A stretch of 12,580 bases of DNA. Origin: Candidatus Bipolaricaulota bacterium (GTDB lineage Bacteria; Bipolaricaulota; Bipolaricaulia; RBG-16-55-9). The stretch spans positions 1 through 12,580 of the forward strand of contig WFPR01000041.1 in NCBI GenBank assembly GCA_015487455.1. The letters are read 5' to 3'. The first letter of the stretch is position 1; each line of letters starts with the position of its first letter. Shown piece by piece: positions 6,329 to 12,288 of the stretch. The position numbers and the translations under genes are program-made. The notes under the pieces were generated by a model. That model searched no databases. It saw only the letters and a program-made list of their open reading frames with translations, and was not told the DNA's origin.

Positions 6329-7099
6329 ATGCGAATCACGTTCCTGAGCACCGGGGCGGCCGAGGGCATCCCCGCGATCGGCTGCGAGTGCGCCCACTGT
6401 CAGCGGGCGAGGGCGGAGGGGGGCAAGCTCCGCCGCGAGCGCAGCTCGATCCTCGTCGAGCTGCCCGGCTACACCCTGCTCGTCGAGGCGCCGCCCGACA
6501 TCCGCACCCTCATCGACGAGGCGAACATCACCCACCTCGACGGGCTGCTGGCCACCCGGGCCCGCTACGACCACATCGGCGGACTCATCGAGTTCGAGTA
6601 CTGGCCGCACCCGCTCGACCTGCTCGCTGAGGAGCACCTCTACAAGCACATCCGCGAGGAGTACTGGGCCGAGCACCTCGACCGCATCGTCTTCCACATC
6701 CCGTACTACCCGGGGGTGCCCCTGTACTTCGACAAGTTCATCTTGTTGCCCTTCTCCGTGCGGCGGCGGGAGCCGATCTTCGGGGTGCTCTTCCAGGAGG
6801 TCGAGCGCCGGGTGCGGGTGATCTACACCAACGACACGCCCAACCGCCTGACGAACTACGCCCGCTACCTCATGCGCGGGGCGGACCTGATCATCGTCAA
6901 CACGCCGACGTTCGAGCCCCCCAAGGAGGACCACATCACCGTTGTCGAGGCGATCCGGCTGCACCAGGAGGTGGGGGCCAAGCGCACGATCCTCACCTAC
7001 ATCAGCCATCGGAACAAGCCGCACGACGAGCTGGAGGCGTACGTCTCGACCCATCCCGGCGTGGAGGTGGCCTATGACGGCTTGGTCGTGGAAGTGTGA
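6329..7099 (+). CDS. PhnP-like metallo-beta-lactamase-fold protein with a degenerate active site (probable pseudoenzyme)
   Basis: The 256-residue protein has the PhnP-type layout: STGAAEGIP at 7-15, a CxCxxC zinc motif at Cys19, Cys21 and Cys24, and a C-terminal YISH. Compared with its neighbour and with PhnP, the dinuclear metal site is broken. The HxHxDH motif reads RARYDH at 77-82, the middle His is Arg146, and the His of the THxxH motif is Tyr224. Asp81, His82 and Asp169 remain, as does His227, the equivalent of the fourth ligand of the structural zinc in PhnP. So the fold and structural zinc should be intact while hydrolysis by the usual mechanism is unlikely. The frame is full length and undamaged, so it is not a decaying gene. 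It could form a heteromer with, or regulate, the active paralogue 54 bp downstream, or bind a ligand. The ribosome binding site is weak; ATG 6329 matches the family start. Confidence 0.82.
   Translation: MRITFLSTGAAEGIPAIGCECAHCQRARAEGGKLRRERSSILVELPGYTLLVEAPPDIRTLIDEANITHLDGLLATRARYDHIGGLIEFEYWPHPLDLLAEEHLYKHIREEYWAEHLDRIVFHIPYYPGVPLYFDKFILLPFSVRRREPIFGVLFQEVERRVRVIYTNDTPNRLTNYARYLMRGADLIIVNTPTFEPPKEDHITVVEAIRLHQEVGAKRTILTYISHRNKPHDELEAYVSTHPGVEVAYDGLVVEV
6392..6445 (+). repeat. 54-bp exact repeat, copy in the first MBL gene
   Basis: Identical base for base to 7217-7270 in the second MBL gene. It encodes residues 22-39, starting just after the second zinc Cys, and includes the third zinc Cys and five Arg codons. 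Flanking codons differ at synonymous and nonsynonymous sites. Confidence 0.9.
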
Positions 7100-7101
7100 G
7101 G

Positions 7102-7137
7102 GCGACGGGGACGACGCCGACACCGACACAAACAAGC
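7102..7137 (+). repeat. Period-6 degenerate repeat between the two MBL genes
   Basis: Units such as ACGCCG, ACACCG and ACACAA run at six-base steps through most of the 54-bp gap. No promoter or terminator is visible, so the two genes are probably co-transcribed. Confidence 0.4.
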
Positions 7138-7153
7138 GAAGCGGGCAGCAACC

Positions 7154-7948
7154 ATGGAGATTCTGTTCTTAGGAACCGGCTCGGCGGAGGGCATCCCGCG
7201 AATCGGCTGCACCTGTGCCCACTGTCAGCGGGCGAGGGCGGAGGGGGGCAAGCTCCGCCGCGAGCGCAGCGCCATCCTCGTCAAGCTGCCGGACTACAAC
7301 CTGCTCGTCGACACGCCCCCCCGGGTGCGCCGCCTGCTCGACGCCCACGGCATTACCCAGCTCGACGGGATCTACCTCACGCACGCGCACTACGACCACT
7401 CGGGCGGGCTCAACGAGTTCCGCTACTGGCCGGGGCGTCTGGACCTGATCGCCACCCCTGATGTGTATCGAAGCGTGCGCCAGCGGGAGTGGGGCGAGCG
7501 GCTGCCCGAGATCGCCTTCCACCTGCCGTGCCTGCCGGGCGCGACCCTGCACTTCGGGGCGTTCCACCTCGTGCCGTTCCAGGTGGTGCACACCGTCCCG
7601 ACGTACGGGCTGGCCCTCTTCGAGGGCGGCCACAAGGTCGTGCTCACGTCAGACACGGGGGTGCGCTTCAGCCGCTACGCCCGCCTGCTCATCGAGGGGG
7701 CCGACGTGCTCATCACCAACACGCCCTTCTTCCGGAGCGACCGCGAGGACCACCTGGACGTCGAGCGGGCGCTCCGGCTCAAGGAGGCCCTCCGCGTCAA
7801 GCGCCTGATCCTGACGCACATCAACCACGACAACAAGCCGCACGACGAGCTGGCGGCGCACGTCTCGACCCATCGCGGCGTGGAGGTCGCCTACGACGGC
7901 TTCGCCCTGGAGGTCCCGGCGGGGGCCGAGGCGCCCGCGCCCGTCTGA
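7154..7948 (+). CDS. PhnP-like metallo-beta-lactamase-fold hydrolase with complete active site
   Basis: The 264-residue protein keeps every expected motif: GTGSAEGIP at 7-15, the zinc cysteines Cys19, Cys21 and Cys24, THAHYDH at 76-82 (metal ligands His77, His79, Asp81, His82), His146, Asp167 in TSDTG, and THINH at 221-225 with His222 and His225. This is the pattern of PhnP, the phosphoribosyl cyclic phosphodiesterase of phosphonate breakdown, and of related phosphodiesterases. No C-P lyase gene is present here, so its substrate may be another cyclic nucleotide or phosphodiester. It follows the degenerate copy by 54 bp and likely shares its promoter at 6232. The last 58 bp overlap the 3' end of the convergent transporter gene. 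The Ala/Pro-rich C-terminal tail lies beyond the conserved domain. The ribosome binding site is weak, which would fit translation coupled to the upstream copy. Confidence 0.87.
   Translation: MEILFLGTGSAEGIPRIGCTCAHCQRARAEGGKLRRERSAILVKLPDYNLLVDTPPRVRRLLDAHGITQLDGIYLTHAHYDHSGGLNEFRYWPGRLDLIATPDVYRSVRQREWGERLPEIAFHLPCLPGATLHFGAFHLVPFQVVHTVPTYGLALFEGGHKVVLTSDTGVRFSRYARLLIEGADVLITNTPFFRSDREDHLDVERALRLKEALRVKRLILTHINHDNKPHDELAAHVSTHRGVEVAYDGFALEVPAGAEAPAPV
7217..7270 (+). repeat. 54-bp exact repeat, copy in the second MBL gene
   Basis: Identical to 6392-6445, with no synonymous difference in 18 codons. Confidence 0.9.
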
Positions 7949-8937
7949 GCCTGGGTCTGAGCCTGCGCCTGCGCTTGAGCTCCAGCGGGCGTCGGGCGCC
8001 GACGGGCGAGCACCTCGTCGACCCGACGTCGGGTGGGCCACTGGGCGACGAGCATCGCTGTCAGGATCAGCAGCGCGCCCGGCCACTGCGCCCCGACCAG
8101 CCGCTCCCCCAGCAGCACGTAGCCGAAGAGGGCGGCGAAGACGGGCTCGCCCGCGAAGATCACCGCCGCCCCCGTGGCGCTCACCAACGGCTGGAAGCGC
8201 ACCTGCACCCAGAGCGCCCCCGCCGTGGCCAAGACGCCCGTCACGACGATCCCCTTCCAGACGACGGGCGCCCGCGGCCAGGTGACGCCCTCAAAGATCG
8301 CCATGCCCAGGGCGCTCAGGAGGGCCACGACGCCGATCTGGGCGAGGAGGAGGGGCTGGACGTCCTGAGGCCGGGCGAAGCGCCCGACGAGCAGGATCTG
8401 CAGCGCGAACGAGACGGCGCCGAAGAACGTCAGGACGTCCCCCAGGTTCACGCGCACGCCCACGCCGGCGCCGGGCTCAAGCGCGGAGGGGGGCGAGGCC
8501 CCGAAGACGATGAGGGCCAGCCCCACGGTGGAGAGGGCCGCGCCCAGCCAGGCCGCGGCCGTCACCCGCTCCCGGAAGAGCAGCACCCCCAGCACCGGCA
8601 CCAGCACGACGCTCAGGCCCGTGATGAAGGCGCTGTGGGTGGCCGTGGTGTGGTGGAGCCCCCACGTCTGGAACCAGAAGCCCAGGAAGAGCGTGAGCCC
8701 GATCAGCGCGCCCCGGCCCCAGACGCGGGGCTCGACGGCCCGCGGGCGGAGGCGCGGCCCGACGAACGCGAGGAGCAGCAGCCACGCCAGCGCGAAGCGG
8801 TAAAACAAAAACGTGAAGGTGTCGACCTCCTGGAGGCTCTCCTTGACGACGACGAACGTCCAGCCCCAGACGACGGTCACCCCGAGGAGCAACAGGGAGG
8901 CCGCCAGGCGGCTCGTCGGGCTAGCTTGCGTCCTCAC
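7891..8937 (-). CDS. EamA/DMT superfamily transporter
   Basis: The 348-residue membrane protein has about ten hydrophobic segments in two repeated halves, as in drug/metabolite transporters of the EamA family. Recognisable parts are VVWGWTFVVVKESL near 22-35 in the first half and AVIFAGEPVFAALFGYVLLGER at about 258-279 in the second. Members export metabolites, amino acids or drugs; the substrate is unknown here. The frame is open upstream inside the ligase gene, but GTG at 8937-8935 gives a short tail before the first membrane segment and overlaps the ligase stop by 17 bp, so translational coupling is likely. The C-terminal tail from about residue 301 is basic, then an Ala-Gln repeat (about 318-331) encoded by a 6-bp repeat. 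It runs into the convergent MBL gene and is probably a recent extension. Confidence 0.85.
   Translation of the reverse strand: MRTQASPTSRLAASLLLLGVTVVWGWTFVVVKESLQEVDTFTFLFYRFALAWLLLLAFVGPRLRPRAVEPRVWGRGALIGLTLFLGFWFQTWGLHHTTATHSAFITGLSVVLVPVLGVLLFRERVTAAAWLGAALSTVGLALIVFGASPPSALEPGAGVGVRVNLGDVLTFFGAVSFALQILLVGRFARPQDVQPLLLAQIGVVALLSALGMAIFEGVTWPRAPVVWKGIVVTGVLATAGALWVQVRFQPLVSATGAAVIFAGEPVFAALFGYVLLGERLVGAQWPGALLILTAMLVAQWPTRRRVDEVLARRRPTPAGAQAQAQAQTQAQTGAGASAPAGTSRAKPS
7943..7984. repeat. Period-6 tandem repeat at the convergent gene junction
   Basis: Six consecutive units fit GYYTGR on the + strand (for example GTCTGA, GCCTGG, GCCTGC), followed by a seventh degenerate one. The first unit contains the TGA stop of the second MBL gene. 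On the - strand the repeat encodes alternating Ala/Thr and Gln in the transporter tail. Confidence 0.65.
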
Positions 8938-10681
8938 GCTCGTGCGGGGGCTCCGATTCCCCTTCGGGACGCCGGGTCGGGGGCAGCTTCGGCTGGACGT
9001 ACAGGTAGCGCTTGATGTCCCGAAGCGACGTCTTCTCAAAGGGCTTGTCGACGATGATCACGTCCTGCTCGCTCTTGATGCGCTTGTAGGGGGCCAGATG
9101 GTGATGGCGCTTCTTGATCTCGGCCCAGATGAGCTTGCGGACCTCCTCGGGCGACAAGGGCTTCCCGATCTCCTCCCAGTTCGGGTAGATTAACGCTTGG
9201 ATCACTTCCTCGTCGCCGCGGTAGCCCGCCCGCACCAGCACCTCCTCGACGTAGGGGATGCGGCCGAGCTCCCACTCGATCTCCTCGGGGTAGACGTTCT
9301 TGCCCGAGGAGAGCACGATCACGTTCTTGCGGCGCCCCTTGATGTAGACCCAGCCCTGATCGTCGATGAACGCCAGGTCGCCCGTGTGCAGCCAGCCCTC
9401 CTCGTCGATCGCCTCGCGGGTGCGCTCGGGGTTCTTGTAGTAGCCCTTCATGACGTTTGGGCCGCGGGCCAGCAGCTCCCCGATGCCCTCCTCGTTGACG
9501 TCGACGAGCTTCAGCTCGACGTTGGGGAGCGGCGGGCCGACGGAGCCCGGCTTGTCGTTGAAGGGCGTCGAGAACGTAAGCACGGGGCTCGACTCCGTGA
9601 GGCCGTAGCCCTCGATCATCCCGATCCCCAGGCGCCGGAAGCCCGCGATCACGTTGGGGGCCAGCGGCGCGCTCCCCGAGACGAAGAACCGCAACCGCCC
9701 GCCCGTCAGCTTCCGCTTGACCTGGAGCCCGAGCAGCCGGGGCGCCAGCCTGAGGAGCCAGCGGCTCACCCGCCTCTGTTGCAGCGCCGCCTCCAGGCGA
9801 CGGTACATCGCGTGGTAGAGCTTGGGGACCGCCACCAGCACCGTGGCCCGGTAGCGCTTCATCAGCTCGGGGAGCTGGGTGTACTCGTTCGTGTACACGA
9901 TTGTGGCCCCGACCCGCAGCGCGGTCAGCAGCACGATCAGCCCCAGGCTGTGGTTCCAGGGCGCGATCGAGACGACCACGTCATCCGGGCTGACGGTGAG
10001 GCGCTGCAGCACCCCCCAGACGTTCGAGGTGAGGTTTTGATGTGTCAGCATCACGATCTTGGCGTCGCCCGTCGTGCCCGAGGTGCTCAGCAGAAACGCG
10101 ACGTCGTCGGGGCGGACCTCCCGCTTGTGGTAGGGGTGCTTCGCCGTCCCCAGGAAGCCCTCCCAGGAGCGGAGCCGCCCGTCCCGGGCGTCGGCCCCCT
10201 CGGGCTCCCGGTCGAAGTCGACGATGAACTCCAGCGTCTCCAGCCCCTTGACGAGGGGGAGCAGCTCGTGGCTGACGAGGACGCCGACGGCGTCCCCGGC
10301 CACCAGCAGGCGGTGGATCTCGGGGGCCTTGAGCAGGGGGTCGATCGGCATGGCCCGCGCGCCCGCCTTGAGCGCCCCGAGCGCCGCGACGCACCACTCC
10401 GGCCGGGGCTTGGAGAGGATGGCGACGTGGTCGCCGGGCCGCACGCCCACGTGCTGGAGCGCCGCCGCAACCCGGTCCGACAGCTCGCCGATGGCTCGAT
10501 ACGAGATCTCGACGTAGTCGCCCCCGTTTTGGCCTTGGGATTGGGGTTGGGGCGGCGGGGTGACGACGGCCCGCTTGTCCCCGTGGGCCCAGATCGACTC
10601 CTGCAGGATCTCCAGGACCGTCGGGTAGCGCGCCGGGACGGCCTCGCCCGGCCTCCGCCCCGTCACGATTCGCGTCCGCAT
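8921..10681 (-). CDS. Long-chain acyl-CoA ligase-like AMP-forming enzyme (ANL superfamily)
   Basis: The 586-residue protein has the full adenylate-forming layout: P-loop STSGTTGDAK at 199-208 (Ala where Pro is usual), the GYGLTESS motif at 358-365, HTGD with Asp435, and the hinge and C-terminal subdomain KGRRKNVIVLSSGKNVYPEEIE from about 448. It would activate a carboxylic acid, probably a fatty acid, to an acyl-adenylate and then an acyl-CoA. The position of the usual catalytic Lys near the end (P-x-T-x-x-G-K) reads EKTSLRDIKR, with Asp555 in place of Lys. Nearby Lys557 could partly substitute. Residues 42-54 are a Pro/Gln-rich insertion encoded by a 6-bp repeat. The start is ATG 10681-10679, after a 47-bp gap from the upstream flavoprotein gene; the transporter follows with overlap. 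An acyl-ACP ligase or other ANL enzyme is possible. Confidence 0.88.
   Translation of the reverse strand: MRTRIVTGRRPGEAVPARYPTVLEILQESIWAHGDKRAVVTPPPQPQSQGQNGGDYVEISYRAIGELSDRVAAALQHVGVRPGDHVAILSKPRPEWCVAALGALKAGARAMPIDPLLKAPEIHRLLVAGDAVGVLVSHELLPLVKGLETLEFIVDFDREPEGADARDGRLRSWEGFLGTAKHPYHKREVRPDDVAFLLSTSGTTGDAKIVMLTHQNLTSNVWGVLQRLTVSPDDVVVSIAPWNHSLGLIVLLTALRVGATIVYTNEYTQLPELMKRYRATVLVAVPKLYHAMYRRLEAALQQRRVSRWLLRLAPRLLGLQVKRKLTGGRLRFFVSGSAPLAPNVIAGFRRLGIGMIEGYGLTESSPVLTFSTPFNDKPGSVGPPLPNVELKLVDVNEEGIGELLARGPNVMKGYYKNPERTREAIDEEGWLHTGDLAFIDDQGWVYIKGRRKNVIVLSSGKNVYPEEIEWELGRIPYVEEVLVRAGYRGDEEVIQALIYPNWEEIGKPLSPEEVRKLIWAEIKKRHHHLAPYKRIKSEQDVIIVDKPFEKTSLRDIKRYLYVQPKLPPTRRPEGESEPPHEREDAS
10520..10558 (-). 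repeat. Period-6 degenerate repeat inside the ligase gene
   Basis: Four to five units of coding-strand form CCCAAN (such as CCCAAC, CCCAAT, CCCAAG) encode a Pro/Ser/Gly-Gln stretch, residues 42-54, in a loop region between the N-terminal helix and the first conserved strand. Confidence 0.55.
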
Positions 10682-10728
10682 CGGTCGTTCTGCTTCGCCC
10701 GCCCGTCGTCGGCCCGTCAGTCAGGCCG

Positions 10729-11700
10729 TCAGTCTTGGTTGAAGGGCCAGACTCGCTCGCCCAGGTACTTCTCGGCTTCGAGGGCGGCGATGCAGCCGTC
10801 GGCCGCCGCGATCACGGCCTGGGCGTACTCGCCGGAGAACTTCCGCACGTCACCCACGGCGTAGACCCCCGGCACGGCCGTGCGCATCCTCCGATCCGTG
10901 AGGATGTAGCCGCGCTCGTCCATCTCCAGCTTGCCCCTCAGGAAGTCGGTGGCGGGCTTGTGGCCGATGTTCACGAACACGGCCGCCACGTCGTCCATCT
11001 CGAACAGCTCGCCCGTGTCCAGCCGCCGCAGCACCACGGACTCCAGCTTGTCCTCGCCCTTCAGCTCCACGACCTCCGAGTTCCAGATGAACTTGACCTT
11101 CGGGTTGGTCAGCACCCGCTCGACGAGCTTCTTGTCCTTGGCCTTGAAGCGGTTCGGGTCGTCCTCGGGGTGGCGGACGACCATCCGCACCTCCCGGACG
11201 ACGCGGGTGAGGAAGAGCGTCTCCGTGAAGCCCGAGTCCCCGGCCCCGACCTCTAAGACGTTTTGATCCCTGAAGAAGTAGCCGTCGCAGACGGCGCAGT
11301 AGGAGACGCCGCGGCCCCTCAAGCGATCGGCCCCCTTGGCGGGCAGCTCCACGGGGCTGGCGCCCGTCGCGATGATGACCACCGGGGCCTCGTAGCGGTT
11401 CTCGTGGGTGATGACCATGTGGTCCCGGCCGTCACGCCCCCACTCGACGTTGATGACCTCCTCCATGGCGATCCGGGTGCCGAAGCGCTCCGCCTGCCTT
11501 CGGGTGCGCTCCATCAGCTCCGGGCCTGCAATCGGCTCGTCGAAGCCGGGGTAGTTCTCGACCTCGGTGGTGTCGTTGAGCTGGCCGCCGGGCAGCTCTT
11601 TATCGAGCAGCAGCGTCTTGAGGTTGGCCCGCGAGCTGTAGATCGCGGCCGTCAGCCCCGCCGGGCCGCCCCCGACGATGATCACGTCGTAGTCGCCCAT
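10729..11700 (-). CDS. trxB: Thioredoxin reductase-like flavoprotein
   Basis: The 323-residue protein has the low-molecular-weight thioredoxin reductase layout: an N-terminal FAD site VGGGPAG (9-15), ATGASP (111-116), the redox motif CAVC (Cys135, Cys138), a second dinucleotide site GAGDSG (152-157) and the FAD-binding GDV at 283-285. It would move electrons from a nicotinamide cofactor to thioredoxin or a similar disulfide protein in the cytoplasm. The pyridine nucleotide site is atypical. Where NADPH enzymes have HRRxxFRA, this one has VRHPEDDPNRFKA (175-187), with an insertion and without the second Arg, so NADPH preference is doubtful. The start is ATG 11700-11698, the only sensible in-frame start, although AGGAGG lies 14 bases away. 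It shares the strand with the histone-fold gene upstream and the ligase downstream. Confidence 0.88.
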   Translation of the reverse strand: MGDYDVIIVGGGPAGLTAAIYSSRANLKTLLLDKELPGGQLNDTTEVENYPGFDEPIAGPELMERTRRQAERFGTRIAMEEVINVEWGRDGRDHMVITHENRYEAPVVIIATGASPVELPAKGADRLRGRGVSYCAVCDGYFFRDQNVLEVGAGDSGFTETLFLTRVVREVRMVVRHPEDDPNRFKAKDKKLVERVLTNPKVKFIWNSEVVELKGEDKLESVVLRRLDTGELFEMDDVAAVFVNIGHKPATDFLRGKLEMDERGYILTDRRMRTAVPGVYAVGDVRKFSGEYAQAVIAAADGCIAALEAEKYLGERVWPFNQD

Positions 11701-11748
11701 GATGGATCGAGTCGCCTCCTCCTCGCCGCACGCCTCAGCTCAGTCAGT

Positions 11749-11777
11749 ACGGTAGCCGAAACGTCGCCGAAAGACAA
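11749..11777 (-). promoter_or_regulatory. Weak candidate promoter for the flavoprotein gene
   Basis: On the - strand TTGTCT (11777-11772) and TACCGT (11754-11749) are separated by 17 bp, about 50 bp before the start codon. The boxes match consensus at four and three of six bases, so the promoter is tentative. Confidence 0.3.
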
Positions 11778-11779
11778 GC

Positions 11780-11798
11780 CCCGCTCTGCAAGGGCGGG
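11780..11798 (-). terminator. Weak hairpin after the histone-fold gene
   Basis: CCCGC and GCGGG arms (5 bp) flank a 9-nt loop just after the stop at 11807. CTTGTCTTTC follows on the - strand. It could act as a partial terminator, but the stem is short. Confidence 0.28.
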
Positions 11799-11806
11799 TG
11801 AGGCGT

Positions 11807-12253
11807 TCAGAGCAGCAGCTTGAAGATCGTCGCCGTCCGCTCCCAGTGCTCCGTCTGGGGGTTCTTCAGCTCGGGGTCGAGGGCCTTCATCGTCCTGGCC
11901 ACGGCCATGGTGAGCGCGCCCGCCAGCTTCGGGATCAGCGCCTGCAGCTCCTCGGAGAACCCCAGATGGAGGCGGGAAATGTGCACGAGCTGGTCGAGGA
12001 TGGGCTCGAGCTTGGGCGCGACCTCCGTCGCCTCGAACTCTTGAATGAGCTCTTGGAGCCCCTTCGTGATCGGGACGTCGATGTCGAGGATGACGTCCCG
12101 GCCGTTGGCCTTGGCCGTCCGCTCCCCCATGAGGAGCAGGTCGTGCAGCGTGTCCCGCACGAAGTCCGAGAGCCGCTTCAGGTCGTCCTTGTCGACGTCC
12201 AGCGAGGCCGCCAGGCGGAACAGGCGCTCGAACTCCGCCACGCCCATGATCAT
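11807..12253 (-). CDS. DUF1931 histone-fold protein (bacterial double-histone-fold)
   Basis: The 148-residue product matches the DUF1931 family, whose Thermus thermophilus and Aquifex aeolicus members have crystal structures showing two histone folds in one chain. Telling segments are VAEFERLFR (5-13), LDVDKDDLKRLSDFVR (18-33), NGRDVILDIDVPITKGLQE (50-68) and LDPELKNPQTEHWER (125-139). The first fold spans about residues 4-70 and the second about 75-148. The length equals what I recall for the Thermus protein. A role in binding DNA or protein is inferred from the fold; the cellular function is not established to my knowledge, and the surface is more acidic than in archaeal histones. The start at 12253 is set by AAGGAGG (12269-12263) nine bases upstream; a longer open frame would overlap the preceding gene. 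It follows that gene by 35 bp. Confidence 0.9.
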   Translation of the reverse strand: MIMGVAEFERLFRLAASLDVDKDDLKRLSDFVRDTLHDLLLMGERTAKANGRDVILDIDVPITKGLQELIQEFEATEVAPKLEPILDQLVHISRLHLGFSEELQALIPKLAGALTMAVARTMKALDPELKNPQTEHWERTATIFKLLL

Positions 12254-12262
12254 GGCGATCTC

Positions 12263-12269
12263 CCTCCTT
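12263..12269 (-). promoter_or_regulatory. Ribosome binding site of the DUF1931 gene
   Basis: AAGGAGG on the - strand, nine bases before ATG 12253, decides this start and gives a protein of the usual family length. Confidence 0.75.
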
Positions 12270-12288
12270 GTTGTTGCCCGATTCCCGA

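Noticed and set aside
7489..9015. Open frame of 508 codons on the + strand across the MBL and transporter genes
   Set aside because: It is out of frame with the MBL gene and antisense to the transporter; the translation is Arg/Pro/Gly-rich shadow sequence.
8938..9039. Longer transporter form starting inside the ligase gene at 9039
   Set aside because: The added residues are Arg/Ser/Pro-rich shadow sequence of the ligase frame; GTG 8937 places the first membrane segment normally.
9197..10864. Long open frame antisense to the ligase gene (555 codons, + strand)
   Set aside because: No recognisable motif, and the opposite strand encodes a complete ANL enzyme with conserved motifs. High GC keeps stops rare.
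12256..12288. Two copies of a 7-bp unit (CCCGATT) and TTG repeats before the DUF1931 gene as a regulatory element
   Set aside because: Only two copies in a 35-bp gap; too short to call beyond chance, although it resembles the repeat style seen elsewhere.
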